DNA of 64,000 bases from the NCBI RefSeq assembly GCF_030272615.1, contig NC_081407.1:151861048-151925047 (forward strand), in the 5' to 3' direction. The notes under the pieces were generated by a model, which made no database searches, had not been told where the DNA came from, and saw only the letters and a program-made list of their open reading frames with translations. Origin of the DNA: Cryptomeria japonica (taxonomy: Eukaryota > Streptophyta > Pinopsida > Cupressales > Cupressaceae). A program made the translations under genes and the position numbers. Shown here piece by piece: positions 1 through 9,880 of the stretch; position 1 is the stretch's first letter, and each line of letters starts with the position of its first letter.

Positions 1-701
1 CCATGTTCTCTTCACCACAATACTATCCTTCCTGAATTTCCTGTTGTTCTTCAGTGCTCTATTTCTCCTTATAAATTTTTTTATTTTCAAAAGCATCACT
101 CATTTCCCCCTCCTGCTCAACTTTTTCTTATTTTTCTTCAGACTTGGGGACTTGAGAAACTGAATTTGAGGAATCAACCTGAATAGGTCCCCTAGATTTC
201 ACATTTGAGTTTTTCTTGGGCCTTCCTTTAAACCCATGACTTCTTCTCCAAAACTTAGTTGGAACACCCCTATGGGTTCTAACAATTTTAGATTTCTTTG
301 TACTCTCTTTAAACTAAAGAGTCGAAACAAGAGGTTTTGCAATTCCCCATTTCTTCCCTCCAAGGGCTAAATTTTCTTCTTCCAATTTCTCACCAAGTTT
401 TCGCTTTCTACATTGCTTCTACTGGAATCTCACAGGGTCTATACTAGGGTTTTCTTCTTCAATTTCAACTTCTTCTGACTTAATTGGCTTACCCTTTCCC
501 TTTCGAGTGGAAGCCCTAGTTTTTCTAGGAATGTCCACTAAAAATATTTCCACTACTGACTACAAGAATTGGCTCAACATTGCTCTAGATTTCTTTTGCT
601 GCAAGAAATTCTGCTGCAGAGAGATCCTTAGAACTTGAGGCTCTAGGGGTGGTTTTCCTTTTCTTCTTGTAAACCCTAGTATTTACTTCTACAACCCTAT
701 T
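1..701. other. Unassigned AT-rich sequence, no gene seen
   Basis: I find no reading frame, LTR end, primer-binding site or structured repeat that I can defend. A minus-strand reading continues the frame of the remnant at 702-1315 but is full of stops, so this may be the eroded 3' end of the same gene. Confidence 0.5.
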
Positions 702-1315
702 CTAACCCTTAGAATTTTCTGCCCTAAATTCACATAGTGACACAAATTCCTCGCAAGACAACTGAGAAACATCCGTCAATGACCATTCTACTAATAATGT
801 AATTAAAAAATGGTGGGAGACCATAATTGACCTACCTTTTTGGGTTTCAGCGGTCATGATCATCAGGAGGCTAGACAACACATTTGAAACATTCATTCTA
901 ACTCCATGTCTGAGATGGCTAAGCAGCTTGAGATGTATTGAGTGCAAATAGGACTACCTCCCTTCACATGTTAAATACTTGATTATGTGAACAATAATTG
1001 CCATCCATTTATCTGGTAAACATATTCTTTTGTCCCCCTGCTTATCAACAATCAGTGGACAGTCTCCAAGTCTTGTAAACTTTGCTCGGGCACTCCTAGC
1101 ATCCTTTGATTCTGGATACTTTGCTCCTTCAACAGGTAAACCTGTCACTTCTGCAATTCTTTCTTCAGTGGCCAAAACTTTGGGTCCTTTAACATAGGAA
1201 TCTTGGTGGCTATTCCTTCATCAAATTCATCCAACTTCAAAAATTAATTCAACCACCCACTCTGAACAAACTTCTGACCGCATACTTGATCCTGCAAAAT
1301 AGAGGTATAAACTAT
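702..1315 (-). pseudogene. Decayed repeat-associated ORF with an EVTGLP motif
   Basis: Two minus-strand pieces (954-1175 and 702-947) lie in the same frame, separated by a TAG at about 951-953. Together they read as one protein of at least 155 residues. The first piece has EVTGLPVEG and ends in IKYLTCEGR; the second starts near LKLLSHLRHGVRM. This order (a 'vTGLP' block, then an 'IxxYLTxEGR' block, then a leucine-rich 'HFKLLxHLR' block) recalls unclassified proteins common in plant repeats and annotated as putative plant transposon proteins. That is family memory, not a search result. Upstream (1176-1315) the frame continues through stops. It could be an accessory ORF from the 3' part of a Ty3 element, but no flanking LTR is visible. 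No function can be given. Confidence 0.35.
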
Positions 1316-1905
1316 GGGTTCATGCCTTATCAAAGATCCCCCCATTGTGCTCTTTCAGTATGGTTTACACAATATTCTGCAACCTTTTGTTTTATCTTCT
1401 TACCAGAGTCTTCTGTAGCTCAAAACTTGTTATTTTGAACGAAAACCCTTTTTGAGCAAAAATAACTGAGAACGACGATTGGCAGTCACAAGAGTGACAA
1501 GATAGTGCAATTATGACTCTTAAAGGTGATAGAATTAATCCGAAAAGGCAACTCGTGCAAGGCTTTCAAAAAATGGTGTGCATAAAATGTCATAATCACT
1601 CTATTTGTTTAAAATTTGATTTTTATAAAAAAGCGATATAAAAAGCAATACAAAGTATTGATGACGTAGGACACAAAAAAACCAAATCACACGTAGGAAT
1701 GAATCAAATCATAGTATACTCCCCCCAACCTAAAAAGTGCCAAGTATCCTCACATGGAAGAAGAGAAATGATAGCAAGGCAATGAGGAGTATACATGACA
1801 AGTTTAATGTATTTAATGAATGAATCTAATAGGAAATAATACAAGCATCAATTTGTGATGTGCCTGGAGTGATGCAGCGTGATGCATTTCAAAGTCCTTT
1901 TTCAC
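1316..1905. other. Intergenic remnant, no gene seen
   Basis: No coding potential is seen. The only landmark is a C-rich tract near 1721-1728, which on the minus strand would look like a weak polypurine tract. Similarity to the copia gag on the right stops at about 1906, so the truncated copia copy ends there. Confidence 0.4.
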
Positions 1906-2237
1906 ATACTTGTAATTTTGATAGTGGTATCTCCTTCATTCAATGTTTCTAGTTTGTCCCAAATAGCTTTAGCAATAGATCAGTCTGATAATCCCATGAT
2001 TTGTTGATTTGACAAAGCACTCAAGAGTGCTTCTCTTTCTTTGAAATCATTCTCTTGATCCTTAGCTAATGTAGGTCTATTAGGTTGACCTTGTGTAGGA
2101 CCAACATAACCATTCTGTGTAACATTCCATATGTCTCTTCTAATGCAATTCAAATGAGTCTCCATAATGATCTTCCATATACCATAGTTAGTTTCATCAA
2201 GTTTTGAACTATCCTTCCTGAAATAGTTAGTTGCCAT
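1906..2237 (-). pseudogene. Truncated copia gag, second copy in tandem
   Basis: The minus-strand ATG at 2235-2237 opens a gag N-terminus that matches the start of the gag at 8804-9823 almost residue for residue: MATNYFRK against MVPNYFRK, then a shared LDxTNYGIWK block. This is the UBN2/DUF4219-type copia gag N-terminus. A stop follows residue 85, DNA similarity continues to about 1906 and is then lost. The gag follows a PBS and an LTR in the normal 5'-to-3' order, so this is the beginning of a second internal region sharing the LTR at 2295-3361. Unequal recombination or a tandem insertion, then deletion, would explain it. Confidence 0.85.
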
Positions 2238-2280
2238 AGAATCTCCTCAAGTTGTTAAACTTTTACAAAAAGAGGACTAG

Positions 2281-2292
2281 GCTCTGATACCA
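2281..2292 (-). promoter_or_regulatory. Primer-binding site (initiator-Met tRNA type)
   Basis: On the minus strand the LTR end CTACCA is followed by AT and then TGGTATCAGAGC, the classic plant copia primer-binding site complementary to the 3' end of initiator methionine tRNA. It serves the truncated second internal region. Confidence 0.9.
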
Positions 2293-2294
2293 AT

Positions 2295-3361
2295 TGGTAG
2301 GACCCGGAGGCAACTGAGAGGGGGGGGTGAATCAGTTGTCTATTAATTTCAACCTAAATACAACTTAACCAAACTTGATACTTAATACCGGTAAACCAAT
2401 CTTAATGTCAGTAAACATATTAACAGTTAATAACAGTACCGGTGAAACTTAATTCATGAAACAGAAAGAGAAACAATATCCACAACACATAACATAGAGA
2501 TTTATACGTGGAAACCCTGTAAGGAGAAAAACCATAATGGGAAACCTTACCCACAATCAAATGATACTACTGAAGATAGTATGTGTTTAGAAATGGGGTC
2601 TGCACATACAGAAAGGCCAGCTTCCTAGAGCTCATTGCTCAATCACAAAATAGGAGTCATACTGACTACAATTGGATGATTAAATCCAATGATAATGTAC
2701 TGCACAAAGTAGCATCTCTAATGTTGGATTCACTACTGGGTAAGCTCTGATTGTCTTCTTCAAACCTTCCTTGAATCTTCAAATGATGTCTACGTGAGTG
2801 GCTTTGCTTATATTCGTATATGCCAAATATCACAACCTTATAATACCTTATTACATACCACCACACTAATCTCACAATTGAGATCTTACATATATACCAA
2901 AACCTAAGACCAAATGTGTAGGTCAGCTTACTAAGAATAATACAATAAAATCTATTTCAAATCAAGATGCGATGCATTGTGTTGGCTCAACAAAAATATT
3001 AATTGATTAAACCATCTCCATAACGTGTCGTGATGATCCAGAATAGATAACACGTGTCAGTCCATAACCTAGACCAATTCGCCGGTAACAACAAATATGT
3101 CAACCCGATTAGACCAATAACCAAATCCCCAAAACCAAGCATCCAAACCATGTCTTTGACATAACCAAGTGATCTCCAGGTGATAACAAGTCATCCTCAG
3201 TGATGGTGAACAATATAACCTACTGGTGAACCAAATATCGGTGACTGTGCACAAGTCACTGAACTTGCCGGTGAACATAACCAAAGATCTCCATAAGGAT
3301 AAGTGTTGATAAGTGTTGACATCAATGACAAAACCAATACAACATATCCATAATACCAACA
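2295..3361 (-). repeat. Copia A LTR (3' LTR of the main copy, shared with a tandem copy)
   Basis: A 1067-bp LTR. In element orientation it begins TGTTGG right after a polypurine tract and ends CTACCA right before a primer-binding site. It aligns along its whole length with 9881-10948, with scattered substitutions. Because it has a PPT on one side and a PBS on the other, it acts as the 3' LTR of the main element and the 5' LTR of the truncated copy to its left. A TATATATG on the minus strand near 2890 is the likely core promoter. Confidence 0.9.
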
Positions 3362-3376
3362 ATCTCCCCCTTTGGC
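3362..3376 (-). promoter_or_regulatory. Polypurine tract of copia A
   Basis: Minus-strand GCCAAAGGGGGAGAT lies directly before the TGTTGG start of the 3' LTR, where plus-strand DNA priming is expected. Copia B has the same tract at 44135-44149, so the two families are related. Confidence 0.88.
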
Positions 3377-3741
3377 ATTGATGGAAACACAAGATGGAAA
3401 AACCATCTAAGGGCCAAAGCAAAAATGCCAAAAACCAAAAACCAACAATCTCCAGAATAGATCAATAACAGAAATCAAAATACAAATCATCTCTGCATTT
3501 GTCTAATCACTCTCACAATGAACAATCTCTCCCAAAAATATAATGTGTTTTTCCATAGATATCTCTCCCCCTTTGACATCAAATGCCAAAGCAATACAAA
3601 TACCAGATACAACCAGTTCATAGAAGCAATTATAAATACCAACTTATCCAACTACTCCCCCTGAGAAGTAGCTCTCCTCCATCAAAGTCGGAAAAAGGTT
3701 TTTCTATAAATTCTATCGGTTTGATGCCAAGCATCAACTGT
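3377..3741 (-). other. Copia A 3' untranslated region
   Basis: The sequence between the polyprotein stop and the PPT has no reading frame of note. A second PPT-like block lies near 3563-3575 (CTCCCCCTTTGACATC on the plus strand). Confidence 0.6.
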
Positions 3742-3972
3742 CTACGTCTCTACTGGTGAGGGTATGACCCCAAGTTTCTCTCTAAGATATTCAAAAGTTT
3801 CCTTAGGCAAAGGCTTAGTAAAGATGTCTGCAATCTGCTCTTTAGTATTCACATAAACCAATCTCACTTCTTTTGCTTCAACATTCTCTTTCAGAAAATT
3901 GTATTTGATAGAAACATGTTTAGTTTTAGAGTGAAATACCAGATTCTTAGATATATCAATTGTTGTTGAATT
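3742..3972 (-). pseudogene. Copia A RNase H, C-terminal part
   Basis: The minus-strand frame resumes left of the solo LTR with the residues that follow the RNase H 'YCDN' motif. It runs through a KTKHVSIKYNFLKE block and the copia C-terminal signature DIFTKPLPK to a TAG at 3742-3744. It joins 5091-5307 once the 3978-5085 LTR and one GTCAC copy are removed. RNase H degrades the RNA strand during reverse transcription. This stretch has no stop of its own. Confidence 0.85.
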
Positions 3973-3977
3973 GTCAC

Positions 3978-5085
3978 TATAGACACTTAAAAATAATTAT
4001 TTTAATTATTTTAATTCCTCGCATAATTAATTAATTAATTATGTTAATTCAAATTCCTCTCAATATTAATTAAATATAATTAATATTGTCACTATAGCAT
4101 ATGATTGATTTATTTAATAAATCAATCCCTTTCTTTATTCTTCTAAAAAAATAAAATCCTCACAAATCTTCCTCTTAGCTAATTAATTTCAATTAATTAG
4201 TTAACCTACATGATTCCTACAAATCATCTTCTTAATTCATTCTTCTAGAAACTCCCTAAACTCACTTAACATTATTCTTCTAATTTTTTATTCCCTCCAC
4301 TCATTCTCTCTCCTAGTCAAATTCTCCTACAAATATTAATCCCACCTAAAATTTCCTCTAATCCCTCTCCTAATGAGTCGTTAATGGTTAATAATCATGA
4401 TTAGCCACAAAGTCAACTCTTTGTCTTTTTCATCCAGCCACTAGCTTTAAATGCTTTTTTCCTAGGTGAATGTAAGATTTTTGAAATCACACATTCCTCT
4501 AGGCATTACCTCTCCCAAGGAATTTTTAATTCTTTTTTATTCCTCCAATCCCCATAATATCCTTTTTTGGAGAATTTTTAATTCCTCCAATGCACCTTGT
4601 GGAGGGTGGAGATACGAAATGCCTTTAAGGCATATTTCTTGGTCTCCACACCCTCTCTTGGAGCTTGTGTGAGCTCACAAGTAAATCTTAGCCCTTCATC
4701 TCGAATTCATCCTAGCCATTTGTTTTCCTCTCCTCTTCCTATAAAATAGGGCTCCATCCTTCATTCAAAACATCTTGAAATCCAGTAAGTTTATGCTGCC
4801 CTTTTGAGCCTAGGAAATCATCTTGGCAACTTGATCATCTCATCCTTATCATTTTTCAAATCCATTCCATTTGTGCACAACATTGGAGGGCCATCCACAT
4901 CCAGCAATCAAAGGAGCACATCAAGTGGAGCATTATCAAGGGGCGCCTTCACTTCATCAAGCTCAATCTGAAGGAGAAGGTAAAATAGTAAGGTGAAATG
5001 GTCTTTTAATGATATTTTAGCATTCTGCATGTTTATTCCATTATGTTTTGATCATTTGATCTTCAAATCTATTTTCCCCTCTTCA
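3978..5085 (+). repeat. Solo LTR inserted in copia A RNase H (TSD GTCAC)
   Basis: A 1108-bp block interrupts the RNase H frame and is flanked by GTCAC at 3973-3977 and 5086-5090. It starts TATAGACACTT (TG decayed to TA) and ends TCTTCA. The first 250 bp are AT-rich palindromes, and a TATA box (TATAAAATA) lies at 4740-4748 with about 340 bp after it, a normal U3-R-U5 layout on the plus strand. There is no internal region, so it is a solo LTR. The start resembles the other solo LTR at 7369 (TGTAGACAC), which suggests related families. Confidence 0.88.
4740..4748 (+). promoter_or_regulatory. TATA box in the solo LTR
   Basis: TATAAAATA lies in the expected core-promoter position, after the AT-palindrome region of U3. 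Confidence 0.55.
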
Positions 5086-5090
5086 GTCAC

Positions 5091-5307
5091 AATAGATGAT
5101 TATAGGTTCTTTTCATTTTACCTTTATGTCCTTCAACATTTGTTTAATCCATAATACCTTAGTACAATTGGTTGTTGCTGCAACATATTCTAATTCTATT
5201 GTTGATAATGATGTACAACTCTGTTTCTTGCTCAACCATGAAATCAATCTGCTACCAAGAAAGAATGCCCCGAAGGTGGTTCTCTTTTTGTCATCTACAT
5301 CTCCCGC
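5091..5307 (-). pseudogene. Copia A RNase H, central part
   Basis: After the stop that replaces Trp in the 'DxxWAG' motif, the minus strand reads AGDVDDKKRTT, a FFLGSRLISWLSKKQS block and ELEYVAAT, the copia RNase H core. It ends at YCD where the solo LTR begins. A TGA lies just before YCD. The frame is continuous with the RT segment to its right apart from stops. Confidence 0.85.
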
Positions 5308-6339
5308 CTAATTAACATCGGTGTATGCACATAAATCAAAATTTTCATCTTTAGGATACCATAAACCAAGATTTGTTGTGCCTTGTAAATATCGAAAAAT
5401 CCTTTTCACTGCTGATTCATGATTTTCTCTAGGATTACTCTGAAATCTTGAAACAATACACACTGCATTCATTATATCAGGTCTTGTTTGTGTCAAATAA
5501 AGTAAACCTCCAATCATAGATTTGTATCTTGTCAAATTAACTAGAGCTGAATCATCCTTTAGTGATAGTTTGTCAGTTGTAGTCATAAGAGTACTTACTA
5601 GTTTAGAGTTTTCCATACCAAATTTCTTTAGTAATTCCTTCAAATACTTTGATTGACATAAGAATATACCTTTATCAGTTTGTGAAATCTGCAATCCTAA
5701 AAAGAATTTTATCTCCCCAATCATACACATTTCAAATTCTTCCTGCATCTTGTTAGAAAAGTCTTTACACAATCCATCTTCTCCTCCAAAAATGATGTCA
5801 TCAACAAAAACTTAAATAACCAAAATGTCTTCATTAGTCACTTTGAAATATAAGTTGTTGTCAGCATTACCTTTAGTGTAACCAAGTTTCATAAGATATT
5901 TGTCCAATCTAGCATACCAAGCTCTAGGAGCTTGCTTCAATCCATATAAAGCTTTCCTTAATCTGCAAATCATATCCTTATCATTTGTTAATGAAAATCC
6001 ATCAGGTTGTTCAATGTAAACTTCCTCTTCAAGATCACCATTTAGAAATGCACATTTAACATCCATTTGATATACTTTATAATTTTTGTGTGCTGCAAAT
6101 GCAAGAAATAATCTGACTGCCTCAATTCTAGCTACCGGTGCAAAGGTTTCATTGTAATCAATTCCCTCTTTTTGTGAGTATCCCTTACACACTAATCTTG
6201 CTTTGTTTCTGATTATCTTACCATCTTCATTAAGTTTATTTTTGAATACCCATTTAGTTCCAATTACATTTTTATTTTTTGGTCGAGGAACCAATGTCCA
6301 TGTATTGTTCTTTTCAATTTGTCCCAATTCATCTTCCAT
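5308..6339 (-). pseudogene. Copia A reverse transcriptase
   Basis: Two minus-strand segments (5812-6339 and 5308-5772) cover the copia RT (RVT_2 family). Visible motifs are [60 protein letters not shown] and the catalytic VDD ([10 protein letters not shown]), then FLGLQI and SRFQSNPRE at the link to RNase H. Stops break it after ILVI (TAA) and after YTDVN (TAG for the expected Trp). It would copy element RNA in cytoplasmic particles. It is dead as it stands. Confidence 0.92.
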
Positions 6340-6348
6340 AGCCTTAAT

Positions 6349-7368
6349 CTAATGTTTATCTTCACATGCCTCAATGACAGATGCTGGTTCAATTTGAGAA
6401 ATTAAACATACCTCTTCATTTTCTAGTCGTCCTCTTGTCATAAATCCTTGAAACTTATTCCCAATTATTTGACTTTCAGAGTGATTCAATCTTACATACC
6501 TGGGTGTGTTCAGTTGTTGTTGTTCTTCAATCACTGTGGAATTCTCTGATGATGCTGATGTGACTGGATCAACATTCTATACTGATGCACTTAGTCTAGG
6601 TTCATTTGTGATTATCTCAACTGTCGGTTCAGATTCCATAGACCTTGAATTTCTTCTAAAGTGTTCATCAATTTTCACATTTGCACTCTCAATGATTTTC
6701 TGCAATCTCTTATTAAAACATCTATATGCTTTTCTTTTATATGAATACCCAAGAAATATTCCTTCATCACTTCTAGGATCAAATTTTCCAATATACTCAT
6801 CTCTCCTAATGTAACATTTGCTTCCAAATATTTTGAAGTACTTAAGAGTAGGAATATTACCAAACCATAGTTCATAGGGTGTCTTACCGGTTTCACCTTT
6901 GATGTGAACTCTGTTGAAAGTGTAAACCGTTGTATTCACTGCTTCTCTCCAATACACATGAGGTAGATTTGCTTCTGATATCATGCTTCTAGCTGCATCT
7001 AGAATAGTTCTATTATTCATTTCCACAACTCCATTTTGCTGAGGTGTCCGGGGTGCTGATAGTTGTCTTCTTATTCCATTCACTTCACAAAATGTATTGA
7101 ACTCCTTAGATGTAAATTCACCTCCTTGATCTAATCTTAAGCATTTGATTTTCTTATCAGTTTCATTCTCTACAAGTGCCTTGAATGATTTGAATTTCCT
7201 AGAAGCTTCTGATTTCTCCCTAAGAAAAGTAACCCAACACATTCTAGAATAATCATCAATGATTAGCATAAAGTATCTATCTCCCTATAGACTTCTTGTT
7301 CTTGCCGGACCACATAAGTCAGTATGAATTAAATCAAGAACAATTAAATCAAGAACATCATTGGTTTT
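6349..7368 (-). pseudogene. Copia A integrase core and linker
   Basis: Minus-strand 6577-7269 holds the integrase catalytic core. RLDQGGEFTSKEF contains the second catalytic Asp, PRTPQQNGVVE the catalytic Glu, and the YELWFG and GSKCYIRR blocks follow. The first Asp block (HTDLCGPA) is at about 7290-7320, after a TAG that replaces the Gln of 'SLQGD'. Minus-strand 6349-6534 is the linker to RT and ends at a TAG where 'W' of the RT lead-in is expected. The solo LTR at 7369-8158 splits the region just before the catalytic core. Confidence 0.9.
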
Positions 7369-8158
7369 TGTAGACACCCAAAATTGTCATGTCTAATTAA
7401 ATAAATATTTTATTTATTTAATTATCTAAGCCTAATTCTTCTATTAATTAAATAAATCTTTATTTATTTAATTAATTCATTTTTCCTCTTCTAGCCTTAT
7501 TTCTCATTTAAATAAATACATTTATTTATTTAAATTATCCTTTTCCTAAATTAAATAAATATCTTATTTATTTAATTGATCCTACTTCTTCTATTAATTA
7601 AAATAAATCTTTATTTATTTAATTAATTCATTAGCTTTTTCTACACATGACACATGTCATTCATCTCTTAATTCCTACACTATCTAACCCTTTCATTATT
7701 TTATTATTTCTTCTACCTACCCTCTAATCATAGCCGACCTCCTTTTTACACCTCTCAATCTTATCCCTCCATTTCTTATAGTGTCTTCTATATAAGGAGA
7801 TTCTTCCTTCATTATCAACCCTAATCAAGCATCCTAATAGCCCTAATCGACAATTTGGAGGACTTGACTACACTACGATCCTACTTGCAACCACATTCCG
7901 TTCTGTGTTGAGCTCTTGTGCACATAAAATTTGAGAGCAAATATATCAAGCAAGATCAATGGAGATAGGAAAAATGGAGATCAAAACCCTATTGGACATG
8001 TGATGGTATAATCTTCGTGATTTCATGTGATTTGCATTGTCTTAGGTAATCTTCATATGTTATGGTGGATCTTTCTTGTTGTTAGGCTAGGGTTTGGTGG
8101 TTGAATTCATTTAGCCTTTCAATCTTGTTGTTATTGTTATCCATTTTCACCATAAACA
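7369..8158 (+). repeat. Solo LTR inserted in copia A integrase (TSD GTTTT)
   Basis: A 790-bp block from TGTAGACACC to CATAAACA, flanked by GTTTT at 7364-7368 and 8159-8163. Removing it restores the copia frame between a KSISKK segment and a NDVLDLIHTD segment. Its first 270 bp are five consecutive AT-rich hairpins separated by pyrimidine-rich spacers. A TATA box (TATATAA) is at 7789-7795. There is no internal region, so it is a solo LTR. Confidence 0.92.
7789..7795 (+). promoter_or_regulatory. TATA box in the solo LTR
   Basis: TATATAA followed by GG lies about 360 bp before the LTR end, the expected place for LTR transcription to start. Confidence 0.5.
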
Positions 8159-8163
8159 GTTTT

Positions 8164-8803
8164 CTTAGAAATACTCTTAAAAGTTGTTCTAACTTGCTTT
8201 CCCATTTGACATTCCTTACATACCAGATTATGAGGTTTTACAATCTAAGGTAAATCCCTTACTTAGATGAACTAATATTCACAATGCAATCAAAATTTAC
8301 ATGACAGGGTCTTTTAAATGCCATAACCAACTTTCATCAATGTGTGCAATCAAGTATGTCTTTTCAATGTTATTCAAATGAAAGATATTACCTCTAGTCT
8401 GATTACCGATTGCAATTTCCAAACCAGTTCTATTCATGATTTTGCATTTACCATTCTTGAATTGTAACTGAAATCCTTTTTCAACTAATTGACCAACACT
8501 CAAAAGATTATGCTTCAAACCTTCAACATAATAAACATTGTCAGTATTGTTCTTACCATCAAAAGATATAGTGCATTTTCCTCTTATCAAACAAGCTTTG
8601 TCATCTCCAAACCTTACTAGACCTCCATTGTATTCCTGAATAGATAAGAATTTATTTTTATCATCAGTCATATGATGTGAACATCCAGAATCTATAATCC
8701 ATTCATCCTTTTCTTCAATTTTAGCTACCAGGGCCTGCTCTACCGATGGAACAGTAGGTGTTGGTTGATCTTTTGTTACTGCAACAAAAGCCCATCCATC
8801 GTC
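8164..8803 (-). pseudogene. Copia A protease and GAG-pre-integrase
   Basis: The minus strand has the retropepsin signature WIIDSGCSHHMT at about 8665-8705, with an intact catalytic D-S-G. It continues through NVYYVEGLKHNLLSVGQL and the GAG-pre-integrase region ('GNIFHLN'). A TGA after DEEP (8801-8803; CGA is the likely ancestor) separates it from gag, and the frame breaks again after LWHLKDPVM. The protease would process the Gag-Pol polyprotein. Confidence 0.88.
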
Positions 8804-9823
8804 TCATGGTTCTTCATCAGAATCATCAGTAACTCCTTCATCAGCATAGTAACAAGATTTGTCTCTATTTTTCTTGAATCTGTATATCTGATATTCTGGG
8901 TTATGCTTATTTGTTCTTTTAGATTCTTCTCTTAATCTTGCATGTCTATCCGGACATCTAGATGCCATATGACCAATTTTATTACAGTTAAAACACTTAA
9001 AAGGTGCTTTACCTTCATACTTACTTCCAATAAGACCTTTAGGCATTTTCCTTGCAAATAGTGCTTCAAGCTCTTCAAGTTCTTCATTTTCCCTCCTGAT
9101 GTCTTCAAGTTCTCTTGCATAGAGTGCTTTCCAATCAGATTTATCCGCTGGTGATGAAGATGTTGCAGATGATGATGCTTTGAAAGCTAAATCTGTCTTA
9201 ATTATAGCAACAGGACCAAATTCCTCAAGCTCAAATGCTGAAAGTTTTCCAACCAAGGTATCTCTAGATATTGATGTATTAGGCCTGGTTCTTAACTCAT
9301 TAATAGTAGTTACTTTCATTTTGTATGCTGGTGGCAATGCTCTTAAAACTTTAGAAACAATTTCATCTTCACTTAAGGAACCTCCACAGCATTGTATTCC
9401 TAAAAAAATTTCATTTACCCTTTCCATAAAAGCAAAAATTCTTTCATCTTCTTCCATTTTCAAATTTTCATTCCTGACCCGAAAGCATTCCAGTTTTGCA
9501 ATTTTGACAATGGTATCTCCTTCATTCAATGTTTCTAGTTTATCCCAAATAGCTTTAACAATAGATCGGTTTGATAATCCCATGATTTGCTGATCTGACA
9601 AGGCGCTCAAGAGTGTTTCTCTTGCTTTGAAATCATTCTCTTGATCCTTAGCTAATGTAGGTGGATTAGGTTGATCTTGTGTAGAACCAACATAACCATT
9701 TTGTGTAACATCCCATATGTCTCTTCCAATGCAATTCAAATGAGTCTCCATTCTGATCTTCCAAATACCATAGTTAGTTCCATCAAGTTTTGGACTGACC
9801 TTCCTAAAATAGTTAGGTACCAT
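8804..9823 (-). pseudogene. Copia A gag with CCHC zinc knuckle
   Basis: A 339-codon open stretch starts with the ATG at 9821-9823, 43 bp after the PBS. Residues 1-70 are the copia gag N-terminus (LDGTNYGIWKIRMETHLN). Residues 80-200 are the UBN2 region (AIWDKLETLNEG, LRALPPAYKMKV). A CCHC knuckle CFNCNKIGHMASRC is near residue 275. Gag packages element RNA in virus-like particles. It is the least damaged part of this element; the frame would continue into protease but for the TGA at its end. Confidence 0.92.
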
Positions 9824-9866
9824 AGAATCTCCTCAAGTTGTTAAACTTCTACAAAAAGAGGACTAG

Positions 9867-9878
9867 GCTCTGATACCA
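9867..9878 (-). promoter_or_regulatory. Primer-binding site of copia A
   Basis: Minus-strand TGGTATCAGAGC, two bases after the LTR end, is complementary to the 3' end of initiator methionine tRNA. Confidence 0.92.
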
Positions 9879-9880
9879 AT

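Noticed and set aside
2281-2292. Possible initiator-Met tRNA gene fragment (also 9867-9878 and 39739-39750)
   Set aside because: The 12-bp match sits directly after an LTR end, so it is a primer-binding site; no cloverleaf is present.
9180-9593. A 137-codon plus-strand frame inside copia A gag
   Set aside because: It is the complement of the gag coding strand, where amino-acid wording is clear on the minus strand; no motif is seen in the plus frame.
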